IMG/VR virus record: IMGVR_UViG_3300031851_000029
Span: 1-59,141 of that record
Length of the DNA stretch: 59,141 bases
Origin: a virus
Strand: one strand, 5' to 3'
In this document: piece by piece, positions 1 through 9,033 of the stretch
Position numbering within the stretch: the stretch's first letter is position 1
Layout of the letters: each line of letters starts with the position of its first letter
Made by a program: the position numbers and the translations under genes
The notes under the pieces: model-generated
The model's input: the letters and a program-made list of their open reading frames with translations, nothing else
Databases searched by the model: none
What the model was told of the DNA's origin: nothing

Positions 1-1225
1 TGTTAACTTCAGTAGAATCGTAGCCATCTCTATGCAAGTATTGGGGCATCCAGTTTCCTGGCATACGGCTTTCTACATACTGGCCCTTCTCGGGATCATG
101 CTCTAAGATACCTGCAATATCTTCTACATGTACAGGAGGCTCTCCATAAGAGCCATCATGAGTGTGGTTATTTAACTTCCACCTTATATCATGAATATTC
201 TCTGTAATCGTAGAGCCAACAGTGAACGTAGTATACGTTGCCGATACATCTAACTCTACATTCTTTATATAGAAAGAACTTTCATTGCTATATACATATG
301 TTGCATCTGAATAAACCTTCCCTGTCTCGTTGTTTCTCAAGTATAAGAAGCCTTCGGGGATAGTATCTCCGACTGTAAAGCTTTCTTGCAAAACAACAGG
401 AAGGTAAAGCTGTTCTAAATAACTTGCATCATTATCATCTAAAGCGGTAGATGTTTCTGCTTGATTAATTTTTCCATGAGTAATGATAGGCAAAGCTATA
501 GTGTAGTAATCGTCTATTGCTGTTGCTGTGCAACCTGAGCCTGTAGCCGCTTGATTTATGTCGGGAATTACATTGTAAGTAGAGCCCTGTACAGCTGGAC
601 CACCACCCCACTCTACTGGAGAAGTTTCATAAGTTACATAGTAGCTGTCTGCAGTGGGAAGTGCATGAAAAGTAGTCAGCCTCCCATTTGCAGTAACGCA
701 CCAATCGCCTGAAGCGTTAACATCATCATGAGTTGTTTTTTGATTTACAAAGTAAACTGCTGGATCAAATGATCCAGCAACAGTTACTGCTGTCGTATCA
801 TAAGGATTATAGTTTAATACAAACTCACGCTTAGCTGCACCTGCAGTAGGCAATTGCTCATCAAGAATTTCTGTAGTATAACGAGCACTAGCACCTTCAG
901 GGCCATAATTAGAAAGTTCAATTGGATTTAAAGCTGAAGCAGGTCCAATAAGTCTAGCAATGTTTGCTATGTCCAAATATGATTCTTCAGCTCCAGGCAA
1001 AGAACCTGCATCATTCAGCTTTCTGCCGTATTCTAAAGTAAGCTTTGTGCTTGAAGCGTCACTATAGGGGTAAGACTCACCCCATACATCTCCTACAGCT
1101 TTTTCAAGCTCTGAAGATACTCTTGAAAGGATCGCACTGTAAGCGTTTAACTTGTTAGCAACTAGTTGTTCTCCATCGGTCCATACGATATCTACACTAT
1201 TGCCTGATATTTTTTTATCTGCCAT
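1..1225 (-). CDS. Partial tail fibre or baseplate-associated protein, C-terminus missing
   Basis: An open frame starts at ATG 1225-1223 (MADKKISGNSVDIVW) and runs off the left edge after 408 codons without a stop. A GAGG ribosome site lies 8 bases upstream, and the start is 2 bases past the stop of the preceding gene. The visible part is rich in Ser, Thr, Tyr and Asp with no hydrophobic segment, which suggests beta-rich virion structure. Around residues 347-370 it has an N-H-T-H-D-G motif followed by G-E-P-P-V-H. Such His-Asp-Gly stretches are common near the start of shaft or tip regions in phage fibres. Position downstream of the baseplate genes fits a fibre or fibre connector, but no family could be assigned. 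Confidence 0.7.
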   Translation of the reverse strand, partial: MADKKISGNSVDIVWTDGEQLVANKLNAYSAILSRVSSELEKAVGDVWGESYPYSDASSTKLTLEYGRKLNDAGSLPGAEESYLDIANIARLIGPASALNPIELSNYGPEGASARYTTEILDEQLPTAGAAKREFVLNYNPYDTTAVTVAGSFDPAVYFVNQKTTHDDVNASGDWCVTANGRLTTFHALPTADSYYVTYETSPVEWGGGPAVQGSTYNVIPDINQAATGSGCTATAIDDYYTIALPIITHGKINQAETSTALDDNDASYLEQLYLPVVLQESFTVGDTIPEGFLYLRNNETGKVYSDATYVYSNESSFYIKNVELDVSATYTTFTVGSTITENIHDIRWKLNNHTHDGSYGEPPVHVEDIAGILEHDPEKGQYVESRMPGNWMPQYLHRDGYDSTEVN

Positions 1226-1226
1226 T

Positions 1227-3875
1227 TTAATGTCCTCTAGAAACTGGCGTTATAAACAAGCTGTAAGAATTAATTCCGCTTGCTTTAGGATTAATTGTCA
1301 AGAAATTGGCCCCACCAACGCCTGTACCTATATTGAAATCTTCTGTTACAAATCTAGCTCCGTATGGTATCGGAAGCGCTGGATTGCTTTTATCTACTCC
1401 GTTTAAATAAGCTGGAAGATCTAATCTAATTTTAATAGTATTAGATACAATAACCCTGCCAGATACCGGATCTTTTGCATAAGCATAAAACTCTACCAAG
1501 TCTGGTATAACAGCCACATAGCCACCTAGATTGAAATCTTGAGTAAAAGGTTCAGGTATAGTTAACAGCCTGTTATAAAAAGTCATGCTCGTAGGCTGAA
1601 CCTCATCTGGTCTTAAAGGATAGTAAGCTCCAGAAGACATATCGTTGGGATTCAAGATATCTTCTCTCCATTCATACAATACAACATTTGTTCCATCTAG
1701 AAAGGTTCCATTCCATTCCATAGCGTGAGGCTCATATAGCCATGCATAGCTTAACGCGTTTGGTTCATCCATGCGTGGGCAAGTTTCCGTGAGTACTATT
1801 TTTAATCCAGTAATCATAGAATCTGTAGAATCGTACATATTGATGATTTCTGCTATCTTTCTTCTGTACTTAATGGTGCTTCCATCATAAGTTACAAGCA
1901 AGTCAACAAAGCCATCTTCATATTGTCCTACACCATCATCAAAAAAACCTTGAACAGTAAAAGCAGAGAACCCTAGGGAGGTTCCATCTTCAAATGTTGC
2001 TGCAATTTCTCCGCTACTATGATCACAAGTTACTTTGTTTCCTACAGTACCAATAATGGGGTCATGTTTCAAAACTTGAAATACAGTAACATCTTCAGTA
2101 GAGACCCCTGGAGGTCTCTCTTCAAACGTCATGACCGTGTCGCTTCCATCATGCTGAACAGTTTTTATTCTTGTTGATACAGAATCCCAGTCATACGGAG
2201 AATTGTATATTGCACATATCTGTCCTGCACTATTAGTTAGCGCAGTATAAGTACTAGATGTTCCATTCAAGCTCCCAACTGTCGCTGGACTTAGAACTAT
2301 TGTAGTTTCAATATCTTCTACAACGTTGCCAACCGAATCATACACAGTCGCACACAGCTCTGAAAAATCTGTTCCATAATAAACCGGCCCATAGAGCTCC
2401 CCACCAATAAAGTCAGCTGAAGTTTCAAGTACAATACTGTCCACATGCTTTTCTACTGAAGAGATTTGAATTATTTTATTTGAAGTAGCATTTTTTACCG
2501 CTTTTATATCTAACCAATCAGATTTGTTACCACTTCTTTCTACATGGCTAGTTACTTCGTACTGAACTCTTGGCACAGCTTTGTATCTTAAGTAAATCTG
2601 ACTACTATCAGAGAAACTCATTCCATGCTGTATGTCGCTTATCTTGCTGTAAGCTGAGTGAACTTGAGGAACTGTTCCATCATACCCTCTGACACAATCA
2701 TAGAAAGAAGAGATTCCTTTAGAATAATAGAGAATTTTCTCACTGCCTATAGTTATAATGCCTTGACTCGGGTAACCATCTGCTTTAATACCTTCTATTA
2801 AGAAGGGGATTTGATGATCGTCTTCGTCTATAGCGTTTGAAAGCAGAAGGTCTTGAGCCTTGTAACCACCTATAGTGACAATTCCAAGATCTTCATCTAC
2901 GGCGTAGTGAGGATCGGTACTTTCTGAGAAGTTCAAATTCTTGACTTCATTTAATGTCTGAAATTTCCCTGCGCTGTCTACCACAATTACTTCTGTTTCT
3001 CCAGAAGCTAAAGGGAAGTAATTTGAAAAACATAACCTTCCAGTAGAGTTTGACTGCCCACAAGACTGGTAATGTTGATCAAGGATTTCTTGACTAAGGC
3101 TTTCTGTATGAGAGCCTATATCAATTGCATGTTCTCCATTCAACCAAAGAACATTATCTTCATCCACTTTAAACTCTAATTTTCTGTCTGCAACATTCTC
3201 TCTTATTAAAGAGCCGTCTGCGTCAGTAGTGTCTAGTCTGTAAGAAATTTCTCCTGAATCATCTATTTTGCCTGTAAAGTCGCTTACATATTTGAAGGCC
3301 CAGTATGGTCTTTTTATTAAATCCTTATCTCTAGTAAAAAGATTTACACTCACAGTGCTAAGAAGACAATCTTCTCTAAGCTGCAAATAATATAAATTAT
3401 CTGTCACAAGTAGATGATCAACTTTAGTTGTAAACGAATAATCAGAAAACAATCTAATTAAATGCCAGAATACAGCGTAAGTGCCAGTTTCAACTTTTGG
3501 CGTCCAAGTAGTGTGATCTTTATTTTTAAAAGGAGTATTCTTTATAAACTCTACTCCTTCAATTGTTCCAGATTGCCAATACTTCTGGAGTACACCTTCT
3601 AGTAAGCCGTATCTGTGCCCACCAAGATAAGTATTATACATCGTTCTGATGTTTGCTTCATCGGGTAGCAGCTTCTTGTCCCACTCCCAGCCTTCAATGG
3701 AATAGTCAGGGCTATATATCCCTGTTAAAGGAACAGTATCGTAAATATTCGATACAATATTCTCTATACTAAGGACAACTTCAGTCTTTTCATTTGAAAT
3801 GAAATCAATGTCAGAGTTGCCTGCAACCCCAACAGATATTGAACCAGAAGTCATTCCATTTTCTTTTAAAGACAT
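1227..3875 (-). CDS. Large structural protein with an Ig-like domain, baseplate/fibre region
   Basis: This 882-residue protein has AGGAG 8 bases before its ATG. It is beta-rich with no transmembrane segment. Residues about 500-560 look like an invasin-type Ig-like repeat (Big_1 style): a V-Y-D-S-V-G-N-V-V strand, then V-L-S-P-A-T-V-G and a T-N-S-A-G-Q loop. Such modules are common in phage surface proteins and often help bind cell-surface carbohydrate. The N-terminal part (residues 60-200, rich in Trp and Tyr) is unlike anything I recognise. It lies between the baseplate-J block and the partial fibre gene, so a baseplate-attached arm or fibre adaptor is the likely role. This is inferred from context and the Ig module. 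Confidence 0.7.
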   Translation of the reverse strand: MSLKENGMTSGSISVGVAGNSDIDFISNEKTEVVLSIENIVSNIYDTVPLTGIYSPDYSIEGWEWDKKLLPDEANIRTMYNTYLGGHRYGLLEGVLQKYWQSGTIEGVEFIKNTPFKNKDHTTWTPKVETGTYAVFWHLIRLFSDYSFTTKVDHLLVTDNLYYLQLREDCLLSTVSVNLFTRDKDLIKRPYWAFKYVSDFTGKIDDSGEISYRLDTTDADGSLIRENVADRKLEFKVDEDNVLWLNGEHAIDIGSHTESLSQEILDQHYQSCGQSNSTGRLCFSNYFPLASGETEVIVVDSAGKFQTLNEVKNLNFSESTDPHYAVDEDLGIVTIGGYKAQDLLLSNAIDEDDHQIPFLIEGIKADGYPSQGIITIGSEKILYYSKGISSFYDCVRGYDGTVPQVHSAYSKISDIQHGMSFSDSSQIYLRYKAVPRVQYEVTSHVERSGNKSDWLDIKAVKNATSNKIIQISSVEKHVDSIVLETSADFIGGELYGPVYYGTDFSELCATVYDSVGNVVEDIETTIVLSPATVGSLNGTSSTYTALTNSAGQICAIYNSPYDWDSVSTRIKTVQHDGSDTVMTFEERPPGVSTEDVTVFQVLKHDPIIGTVGNKVTCDHSSGEIAATFEDGTSLGFSAFTVQGFFDDGVGQYEDGFVDLLVTYDGSTIKYRRKIAEIINMYDSTDSMITGLKIVLTETCPRMDEPNALSYAWLYEPHAMEWNGTFLDGTNVVLYEWREDILNPNDMSSGAYYPLRPDEVQPTSMTFYNRLLTIPEPFTQDFNLGGYVAVIPDLVEFYAYAKDPVSGRVIVSNTIKIRLDLPAYLNGVDKSNPALPIPYGARFVTEDFNIGTGVGGANFLTINPKASGINSYSLFITPVSRGH

Positions 3876-3914
3876 CTATAACTCCTGAAAAGTTTATGAG
3901 CAGATAACCTGAAG

Positions 3915-4799
3915 TTACTCTCCCCATTGTAAAGGATGCTCTATTAATATACTATTAGCTATCTTAGCACCATAAGAGTTAAGAAGCAACCTTTCTAAGT
4001 TACCTTCATCATTGATTAAAAGGTCTCTAGTTTTTTCTTTTAATGTGTCATCGTTAACTTCAAAAACTTTAACTGGTTGCCACATCATATTAAATGGAAA
4101 GCTAGAGTACACACCTTCAACTGATCCTCTTGCGATACTATAAGTAAACAGCCTACCGTTGATTTTATCAAAATAGTAATCACCAGGCTGAGTCATCGAA
4201 TTTAAATCTTCTACAGCGCTGGCAAAAACAAATGGATCTCCAAAATATGCAGACCTTACATTGCTTATAGGCAGCTGATTAAAAGTCGATCCATTTAAAA
4301 CAGATAGTCTATAAAAGACATCTGTATCATCAATCTTTATATTATAAGACTTCAAGTAATCTTCATACTCCAAAGACTTCTCTATTGAGAGAAATGGTAT
4401 CAGAGACAGCTGATTATAAACTTCTTTTAAGAAGTAAGCGTTTTCTTTTAAATTCGTATTGATTATATAGTCTGGATCAGACTTTCCGTAGTTCCAATTT
4501 TCCCAAACATGAATTTCACAAGACTTGATTTCAAGTCTTGGATCTTTTGCTAAAGGCACTCCTTCGCTATCGGTAACTAAAGAAATTTCAAGGACCCTTT
4601 TCTCAAAGAGTCCAACTTTTCTTTGTGGTGTCTGTACTATAGATTTTCTTTTAGGGGAGGGCGGCTCTTTTGAGTGAAGCAGCAACCTTCTTCGATATGC
4701 ATTCAGTGTCTCCTTTGGCAATCTTTGAAGCCCTAGATCTATGCCTATTTCATCAAGCGAAGTAGGAAACCTAAACTGCTCTGGAGTATACTTACTCAT
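3915..4799 (-). CDS. Uncharacterised baseplate-region protein
   Basis: The 294-residue protein starts at ATG 4799 behind GAGG, and its first codons overlap the upstream gene by 8 bases, so translation is probably coupled. Residues 20-60 hold a basic segment (L-Q-R-L-P-K-E-T-L, then R-R-R and a Pro/Lys-rich linker P-P-S-P-K-R-K). This could be a flexible tether to another baseplate protein. The rest is mixed alpha/beta with many aromatic residues. I do not recognise a family. Its place between the wedge genes and the Ig-domain protein suggests a peripheral baseplate component. Confidence 0.65.
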   Translation of the reverse strand: MSKYTPEQFRFPTSLDEIGIDLGLQRLPKETLNAYRRRLLLHSKEPPSPKRKSIVQTPQRKVGLFEKRVLEISLVTDSEGVPLAKDPRLEIKSCEIHVWENWNYGKSDPDYIINTNLKENAYFLKEVYNQLSLIPFLSIEKSLEYEDYLKSYNIKIDDTDVFYRLSVLNGSTFNQLPISNVRSAYFGDPFVFASAVEDLNSMTQPGDYYFDKINGRLFTYSIARGSVEGVYSSFPFNMMWQPVKVFEVNDDTLKEKTRDLLINDEGNLERLLLNSYGAKIANSILIEHPLQWGE

Positions 4800-6417
4800 G
4801 CTGTACCTCTACACTATCGTAATGTTCTTTAAGCAGAAGCTTTTGCTTATTGAAGTCAGAAATAAATACATCTGATTTTAAATCATAGCGATGATAAGAA
4901 TCACCTGCACTTATACATAAGAAATTTTCTTTATCAAAGAAAATATCTTCTCCTTCAATAGCTTCTGGAAGCACATCATAACTCTTTACAGCTTGAAGCG
5001 ATTCGCACATTACTGCAGTCCTGCTTGTAACTTGAACTGTTTCTAAGCCAAGCATTTTTGTTTCACAATAAAAGTTCCATTGCCCAAGTTGATCAAATTC
5101 AGTATAAAATTTAAAATCTTCCCAAGTATTCTCTGGAAATCCACCTTCTGGTGGCAGTATGTTGCCAGAAAAATAATGGTAAGGTGCACTCCAGCTTAAA
5201 TCATCTTGGAGATACTCTTCTGTACCGTCTGGTTTAGCTCTTTTTATTGAAACCTTCTGAACAGGTAACACTAATGCTCTAAACCAAGTCCAAAGAGGAA
5301 TGGTCTCATTTAAAATAACTCTGTCTTTTAACGAAATAATATCCATATATGTATCATCACTTGGCGGGGTTCCACTGTTACTAAAATCTGTTAAGCTAGG
5401 TTCATACAAATGTACTCTTCCTGAGCTGTCTAAAATAAAAACTCTAGAGTCAACGGGGTTAACCGCCATCCCTACACCTAAAAATGTATTTGCGTCATCA
5501 TCTAAAAGTCTTTGTATTGCAAGATCTTCTTCTATTTCTTCTTCAAGATCCAAAACATCCAATCTACGATACTGGTGACCTTTAAGGTACCTAACACTCG
5601 TAGATCTTAAATGAGCTATACTGTCTGTATTCTCTAAATAAAAAGCTAGCGGACCTGAAAGATTGTTAGTGTTGCCTGTCTCCCACTTACTTAGAATTCT
5701 TCCAAAATCAGCTAAACCTTCGTAGCCATTACATAAATATATCTCTATATCACCATCAAATCCGTCCCATTCTACTAATTCTAATTTCTTAAAAATGTTT
5801 CTAGTTCGGTACCAACCATCATCTCTTACAGAAATGATTTCATTTACCTCATTTAGCTCGTCATCATAACCTTGAAGCCTAACATAATGCAAGCCATAAA
5901 AAGGTAAATCTTCTTTAGTTTGGCTATTTTTTCTTTTATAAGAGTCACTATTGAACACTCTTACTAACAATCTCTCTGAAACAATGTAGTCGTCTTCGAA
6001 ATATTCTGGATCGCTTGAAGACCAAACTTCTTTCTTGGTTACTTGTATTTTATCTTTTTTAACAATTCTACTTGGTACAGAATAAAGAAAGTCTTCAATT
6101 GAAGTAGCTCTCAAGAGAGGTATTTTAATACCATCTATTTCACCAGTAACTTTTGGGATTTTAAATATTCTCCTACCGTTCATAGTGATGATTTCAATTT
6201 GATCATCACCGTCTAAATCTACTTCATAAAGATTTCCATTAGAAGTATCTTCTTGCAATACTTTTAACATCTCACTTATTTTAACAGCATCGCTACCGTT
6301 TTTCGTAGAGAGTCCAGCATATGCTGTTAAAAATATGTTACCAAACGAAGAAGGGTCCTTCCTCATTCTTGCCCAAGCAGGAAAAACGTAAGTAATTCTT
6401 TGTTCAAAATAAGCCAT
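4792..6417 (-). CDS. Uncharacterised baseplate wedge-associated protein
   Basis: This 541-residue protein starts 9 bases after the stop of the baseplate-J gene, with AGGA as ribosome site. It is rich in Asp, Glu, Tyr and Trp. Short repeats of the kind D-S-R-V-F-I-L-D-S-S-G-R-V-H-L-Y-E (around residues 315-335) resemble single blades of a beta-propeller, but I cannot confirm a full propeller. It has no signal peptide or membrane segment. In large myoviruses the gene after the J protein usually codes for another wedge or a connector to the fibres, so this is a reasonable inference without a recognised family. Confidence 0.65.
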   Translation of the reverse strand: MAYFEQRITYVFPAWARMRKDPSSFGNIFLTAYAGLSTKNGSDAVKISEMLKVLQEDTSNGNLYEVDLDGDDQIEIITMNGRRIFKIPKVTGEIDGIKIPLLRATSIEDFLYSVPSRIVKKDKIQVTKKEVWSSSDPEYFEDDYIVSERLLVRVFNSDSYKRKNSQTKEDLPFYGLHYVRLQGYDDELNEVNEIISVRDDGWYRTRNIFKKLELVEWDGFDGDIEIYLCNGYEGLADFGRILSKWETGNTNNLSGPLAFYLENTDSIAHLRSTSVRYLKGHQYRRLDVLDLEEEIEEDLAIQRLLDDDANTFLGVGMAVNPVDSRVFILDSSGRVHLYEPSLTDFSNSGTPPSDDTYMDIISLKDRVILNETIPLWTWFRALVLPVQKVSIKRAKPDGTEEYLQDDLSWSAPYHYFSGNILPPEGGFPENTWEDFKFYTEFDQLGQWNFYCETKMLGLETVQVTSRTAVMCESLQAVKSYDVLPEAIEGEDIFFDKENFLCISAGDSYHRYDLKSDVFISDFNKQKLLLKEHYDSVEVQHE

Positions 6418-6426
6418 TTACAAATC

Positions 6427-7698
6427 CTAAATTGCTAAGTCTAGTCTTTGAAACTTAATTTCTAGAGTTCCCAACTTTGCATATTCTTGTTTATCCACAC
6501 TGTAACTCATGGAGTCTAAAGTTAAACGTTCCGAGCTCTGAAGAGAACCTGAAAAACTTTTTCTTATGTAAACATGATCAAACATTTCCTCAGCAGTGCC
6601 ACGACCATGAATCGTAGATGTAATTCTAGCAGAAGAAGTTATTCGTGCATGAAGAGCCCTAAGTGAAACTTTGCTAATCACGCTATCTGTATTTTTTGAA
6701 AAATATTGATTCATAATCTGAATTATTTCTCTTCTAACAATATTTTGCGCTTCTATAGCTAACTTTTCTTTTGTATGAACTGTCAAGATAAAATCGAACT
6801 TAACTTCTACTCCAGGCATTGCTATTATTCTCAATCCTGCAGTTTGCAAACTAGATATTTTTTCTTGAACGGAGCCAACCATGTTCGTATTTGATTCTTT
6901 ATCAGTTCCAAAAACAAAAACAGCTGCAGTTCCGATTCCATAATAATTCGGAATTGTAGAAACGCTGCGAACTCCAGGAACAGTTAAGGCTCTCATGGCT
7001 ATTGCTGTTTCATTCGAAGAAGCTAAAGCAGTGTAATGGCTTGCAATCCTAAACCTTAAACTTTGATCATCTTCTAAATCTCTTCCATTTAGGATAGACC
7101 TTCTATTTTTACACAATAGTGTTTTTAGGTTAGATTGAGAATATCCAGTAAACGAATGAGAAAGCAAAACATTCTCTGCTACATTCATCGTTCTTCCAGC
7201 AGTCACAGCTTCAATTCCACAGTAAACTATACTGCCGCCAGCAGGAAGCGTATAAGCGCCCTTGGTCTTATAAGTAACTCTTTGCCCTGAAGCAATCCTA
7301 GAAGACGATTCTAAGGCTTCTCCTGCACTGACCACAGTGCCAGCAGGAATAGTAATGTCGCTTCCAGAATTAATATCTCCAAAAGTTCCAGAAGAAACAT
7401 AAAAGGCGAAATTCATTTCTATTGCATCACTGTTGGCAAACTGAACCTGAAGCCTACTTACTCCTCGATTTTCTCCAAGCGCATCTAAAGCTTTACCTTT
7501 AGCGCTTCCAATTTGTATGGCTTCAATAGCTTTCTCTGATCTTGCAGCGACAAGTCTATGCTCTGCAGTAGTTGCGTCAAGCAAACTCCTAGCTACACTA
7601 TCTGAAGCCCAGTGATTGACACCTGCTTTTTCTTTTAACTTGTTTTTTGTTCTGTCTACTACCTTGCTAAAGGGCTCTAAACTTGGTTTGATAGCCAT
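6427..7698 (-). CDS. Baseplate J-like wedge protein (T4 gp6 / Mu gp47 superfamily)
   Basis: The 423-residue protein has the usual length and order of the baseplate_J family. The N-terminus is helical with S-V-A-R-S-L-L-D-A. The central region has a G-T-V-V-S-A-G motif near residue 120. The family core N-E-T-A-I-A-M-R-A-L-T-V-P-G-V-R-S-V is followed by a Gly-rich strand ending V-F-V-F-G. These proteins form the wedge ring that opens when the tail contracts. The start ATG at 7698 has GAGG 9 bases upstream. The next gene upstream encodes the gp25-like wedge partner, the normal pairing for a contractile tail. Confidence 0.88.
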   Translation of the reverse strand: MAIKPSLEPFSKVVDRTKNKLKEKAGVNHWASDSVARSLLDATTAEHRLVAARSEKAIEAIQIGSAKGKALDALGENRGVSRLQVQFANSDAIEMNFAFYVSSGTFGDINSGSDITIPAGTVVSAGEALESSSRIASGQRVTYKTKGAYTLPAGGSIVYCGIEAVTAGRTMNVAENVLLSHSFTGYSQSNLKTLLCKNRRSILNGRDLEDDQSLRFRIASHYTALASSNETAIAMRALTVPGVRSVSTIPNYYGIGTAAVFVFGTDKESNTNMVGSVQEKISSLQTAGLRIIAMPGVEVKFDFILTVHTKEKLAIEAQNIVRREIIQIMNQYFSKNTDSVISKVSLRALHARITSSARITSTIHGRGTAEEMFDHVYIRKSFSGSLQSSERLTLDSMSYSVDKQEYAKLGTLEIKFQRLDLAI

Positions 7699-7705
7699 TT
7701 TTACC

Positions 7706-8134
7706 TCACACTAATCTTGGGATTAATCTATTTTCTCTCAAATCATATTCAATTTGTACATAAAGCGGTACATTAGAAGCAATTATTTTCCCATAAATTA
7801 ACACTGTAACTCTTGTCAATGCACTAGGTACTACTTCAACAACTAACGACTCAGGAGAAATTACCCCTTCAGCCATCAATACTGACTTGACTACACTTTT
7901 AATTCTTTCACCAGTTTCTCTGGTGTTTGGGAGTCCAGCAAAGCTGTCTAAACTTGCTCCAAATTCAGGGGACATGACCCAGTCTCCTCTAGATGACTGT
8001 AATCTTTTAATTATCGTTTGCTTTGCAACTCGACCTCCATCAGCAGTAGCTTTTTGAATGTCACCATTTGCTCCAAGCTTAAAGTCGCCTTCTTGACACC
8101 AGTGCAAGTCTATACTTTTTTTAGTAATTTTCAT
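7706..8134 (-). CDS. gpW/gp25-family baseplate wedge protein
   Basis: I place the start at ATG 8134 (142 residues), not at the in-frame TTG at 8164: AGGA lies 5 bases before the ATG, and the TTG would sit deep inside the upstream gene. The core matches the GPW_gp25 family: Q-T-I-I-K-R-L-Q-S-S-R-G-D-W, then S-P-E-F-G-A-S-L, and a C-terminal strand pair with V-T-V-L-I-Y-G. T4 gp25 initiates sheath polymerisation on the wedge. The length fits (T4 gp25 is about 130 residues). It is followed directly by the baseplate-J gene. Confidence 0.9.
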   Translation of the reverse strand: MKITKKSIDLHWCQEGDFKLGANGDIQKATADGGRVAKQTIIKRLQSSRGDWVMSPEFGASLDSFAGLPNTRETGERIKSVVKSVLMAEGVISPESLVVEVVPSALTRVTVLIYGKIIASNVPLYVQIEYDLRENRLIPRLV

Positions 8135-8141
8135 AACAATC

Positions 8142-8480
8142 CTAGTCTTTCTCTGAAGCTGCAATTGCGCTCAAAGCGGCAATTGCTCCCGAAGCAACTA
8201 CGACAGGAACCAACATCGGTAACAAATCCATAAAAGGCGGCATAAAGAGAGACTGAGGCATACTTATTGGTCCAGCAAACATATCCATTGGAAATGGCAT
8301 AGGCATCTCCCCTGGAGTCATAGGCTTGTTGCCCAATCTAACTGAACCGCCCAAGGATGCACCATCTTCTGAGACTACGATATTGCCGTCTCCAGAACCC
8401 GTATTGATGACTACCTGACCACCTTCTTGAAAAGAAATATTTGCATCAGGGTAACCCATAAATTTTGTATTTACTGACAT
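8142..8480 (-). CDS. Small baseplate protein with hydrophobic C-terminus
   Basis: This is a 112-residue protein starting at ATG 8480 behind GGAGG; the start overlaps the stop of the previous gene (TAATG). The N-terminal half is short beta strands and glycine turns (I-N-T-G-S-G-D-G-N-I-V-V). It is followed by a Met/Pro-rich linker and a C-terminal hydrophobic stretch of about 20 residues ending in Ala-rich sequence (residues 86-107). That could be a membrane-inserting or hub-buried helix. The strands could belong to a spike tip, but there is no PAAR motif. Function unknown. Its position between hub and gp25 argues for the central baseplate. Confidence 0.6.
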   Translation of the reverse strand: MSVNTKFMGYPDANISFQEGGQVVINTGSGDGNIVVSEDGASLGGSVRLGNKPMTPGEMPMPFPMDMFAGPISMPQSLFMPPFMDLLPMLVPVVVASGAIAALSAIAASEKD

Positions 8481-9031
8481 TATTTGCCTCCGTTAATTTT
8501 GCTCATAATCTGACCAAGATTAGGCATCTTAAATGTAAAGGGACCACAAAGTGAAGCTATGGAAACAGGAAAAGTGGACTCAAGCTTATTCGCTATTTTT
8601 GCATCAGGGTATCCAGGCATTCCTGGAACTCCTATATCATCTAACAAATAAGCTTTACCTCTAGCAAGGTCTGAGGTGTTTTGTGAAAAAGCCTTGATAT
8701 AGAAAAGCCTCCCAATATAGTTTTCTTCTAATATTCCTACACTGTCCATTCTATCCGATGTTAGTACGTCGTTGTCAACTCTAACCCAAAAAGTTTTTGA
8801 TCCATTTCCACTATTTATTTCACCAATAAACCATAAACCTTTCTCATGCTCTAATTTTTCTGGTTCAAGACCGATACCTTCTATTCCACATATGTTTTTG
8901 ATTCGATAAGGACCGAAGCGTTTTAATTCCCTACTTGAGTGTATAGAAGCCTGTCTGCTTTCCTTATTGATTCTAGAACTGATAGCACTCTTGTTGCTAT
9001 CTCTTCCTTTATTTTTAAAAATATTTTCCAT
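8480..9031 (-). CDS. Uncharacterised baseplate hub-associated protein
   Basis: The 183-residue protein starts at ATG 9031 just after the stop of the 3176-residue hub gene, with AAGG 6 bases ahead. A basic N-terminal 45 residues (many Ser, Arg, Lys) are followed by beta-rich sequence from about residue 45 to 125 and a C-terminal segment with G-V-P-G-M-P-G-Y-P-D-A-K. The G-Y-P-D-A element also occurs at the start of the next gene product (G-Y-P-D-A-N), which may reflect a shared interface. No recognised family. Position suggests a hub or spike accessory. Confidence 0.6.
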   Translation of the reverse strand: MENIFKNKGRDSNKSAISSRINKESRQASIHSSRELKRFGPYRIKNICGIEGIGLEPEKLEHEKGLWFIGEINSGNGSKTFWVRVDNDVLTSDRMDSVGILEENYIGRLFYIKAFSQNTSDLARGKAYLLDDIGVPGMPGYPDAKIANKLESTFPVSIASLCGPFTFKMPNLGQIMSKINGGK

Positions 9032-9033
9032 TT

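Noticed and set aside
7706-8164. TTG start for the gp25-like gene
   Set aside because: ATG 8134 has AGGA at good spacing; the extra ten residues are not part of the family.
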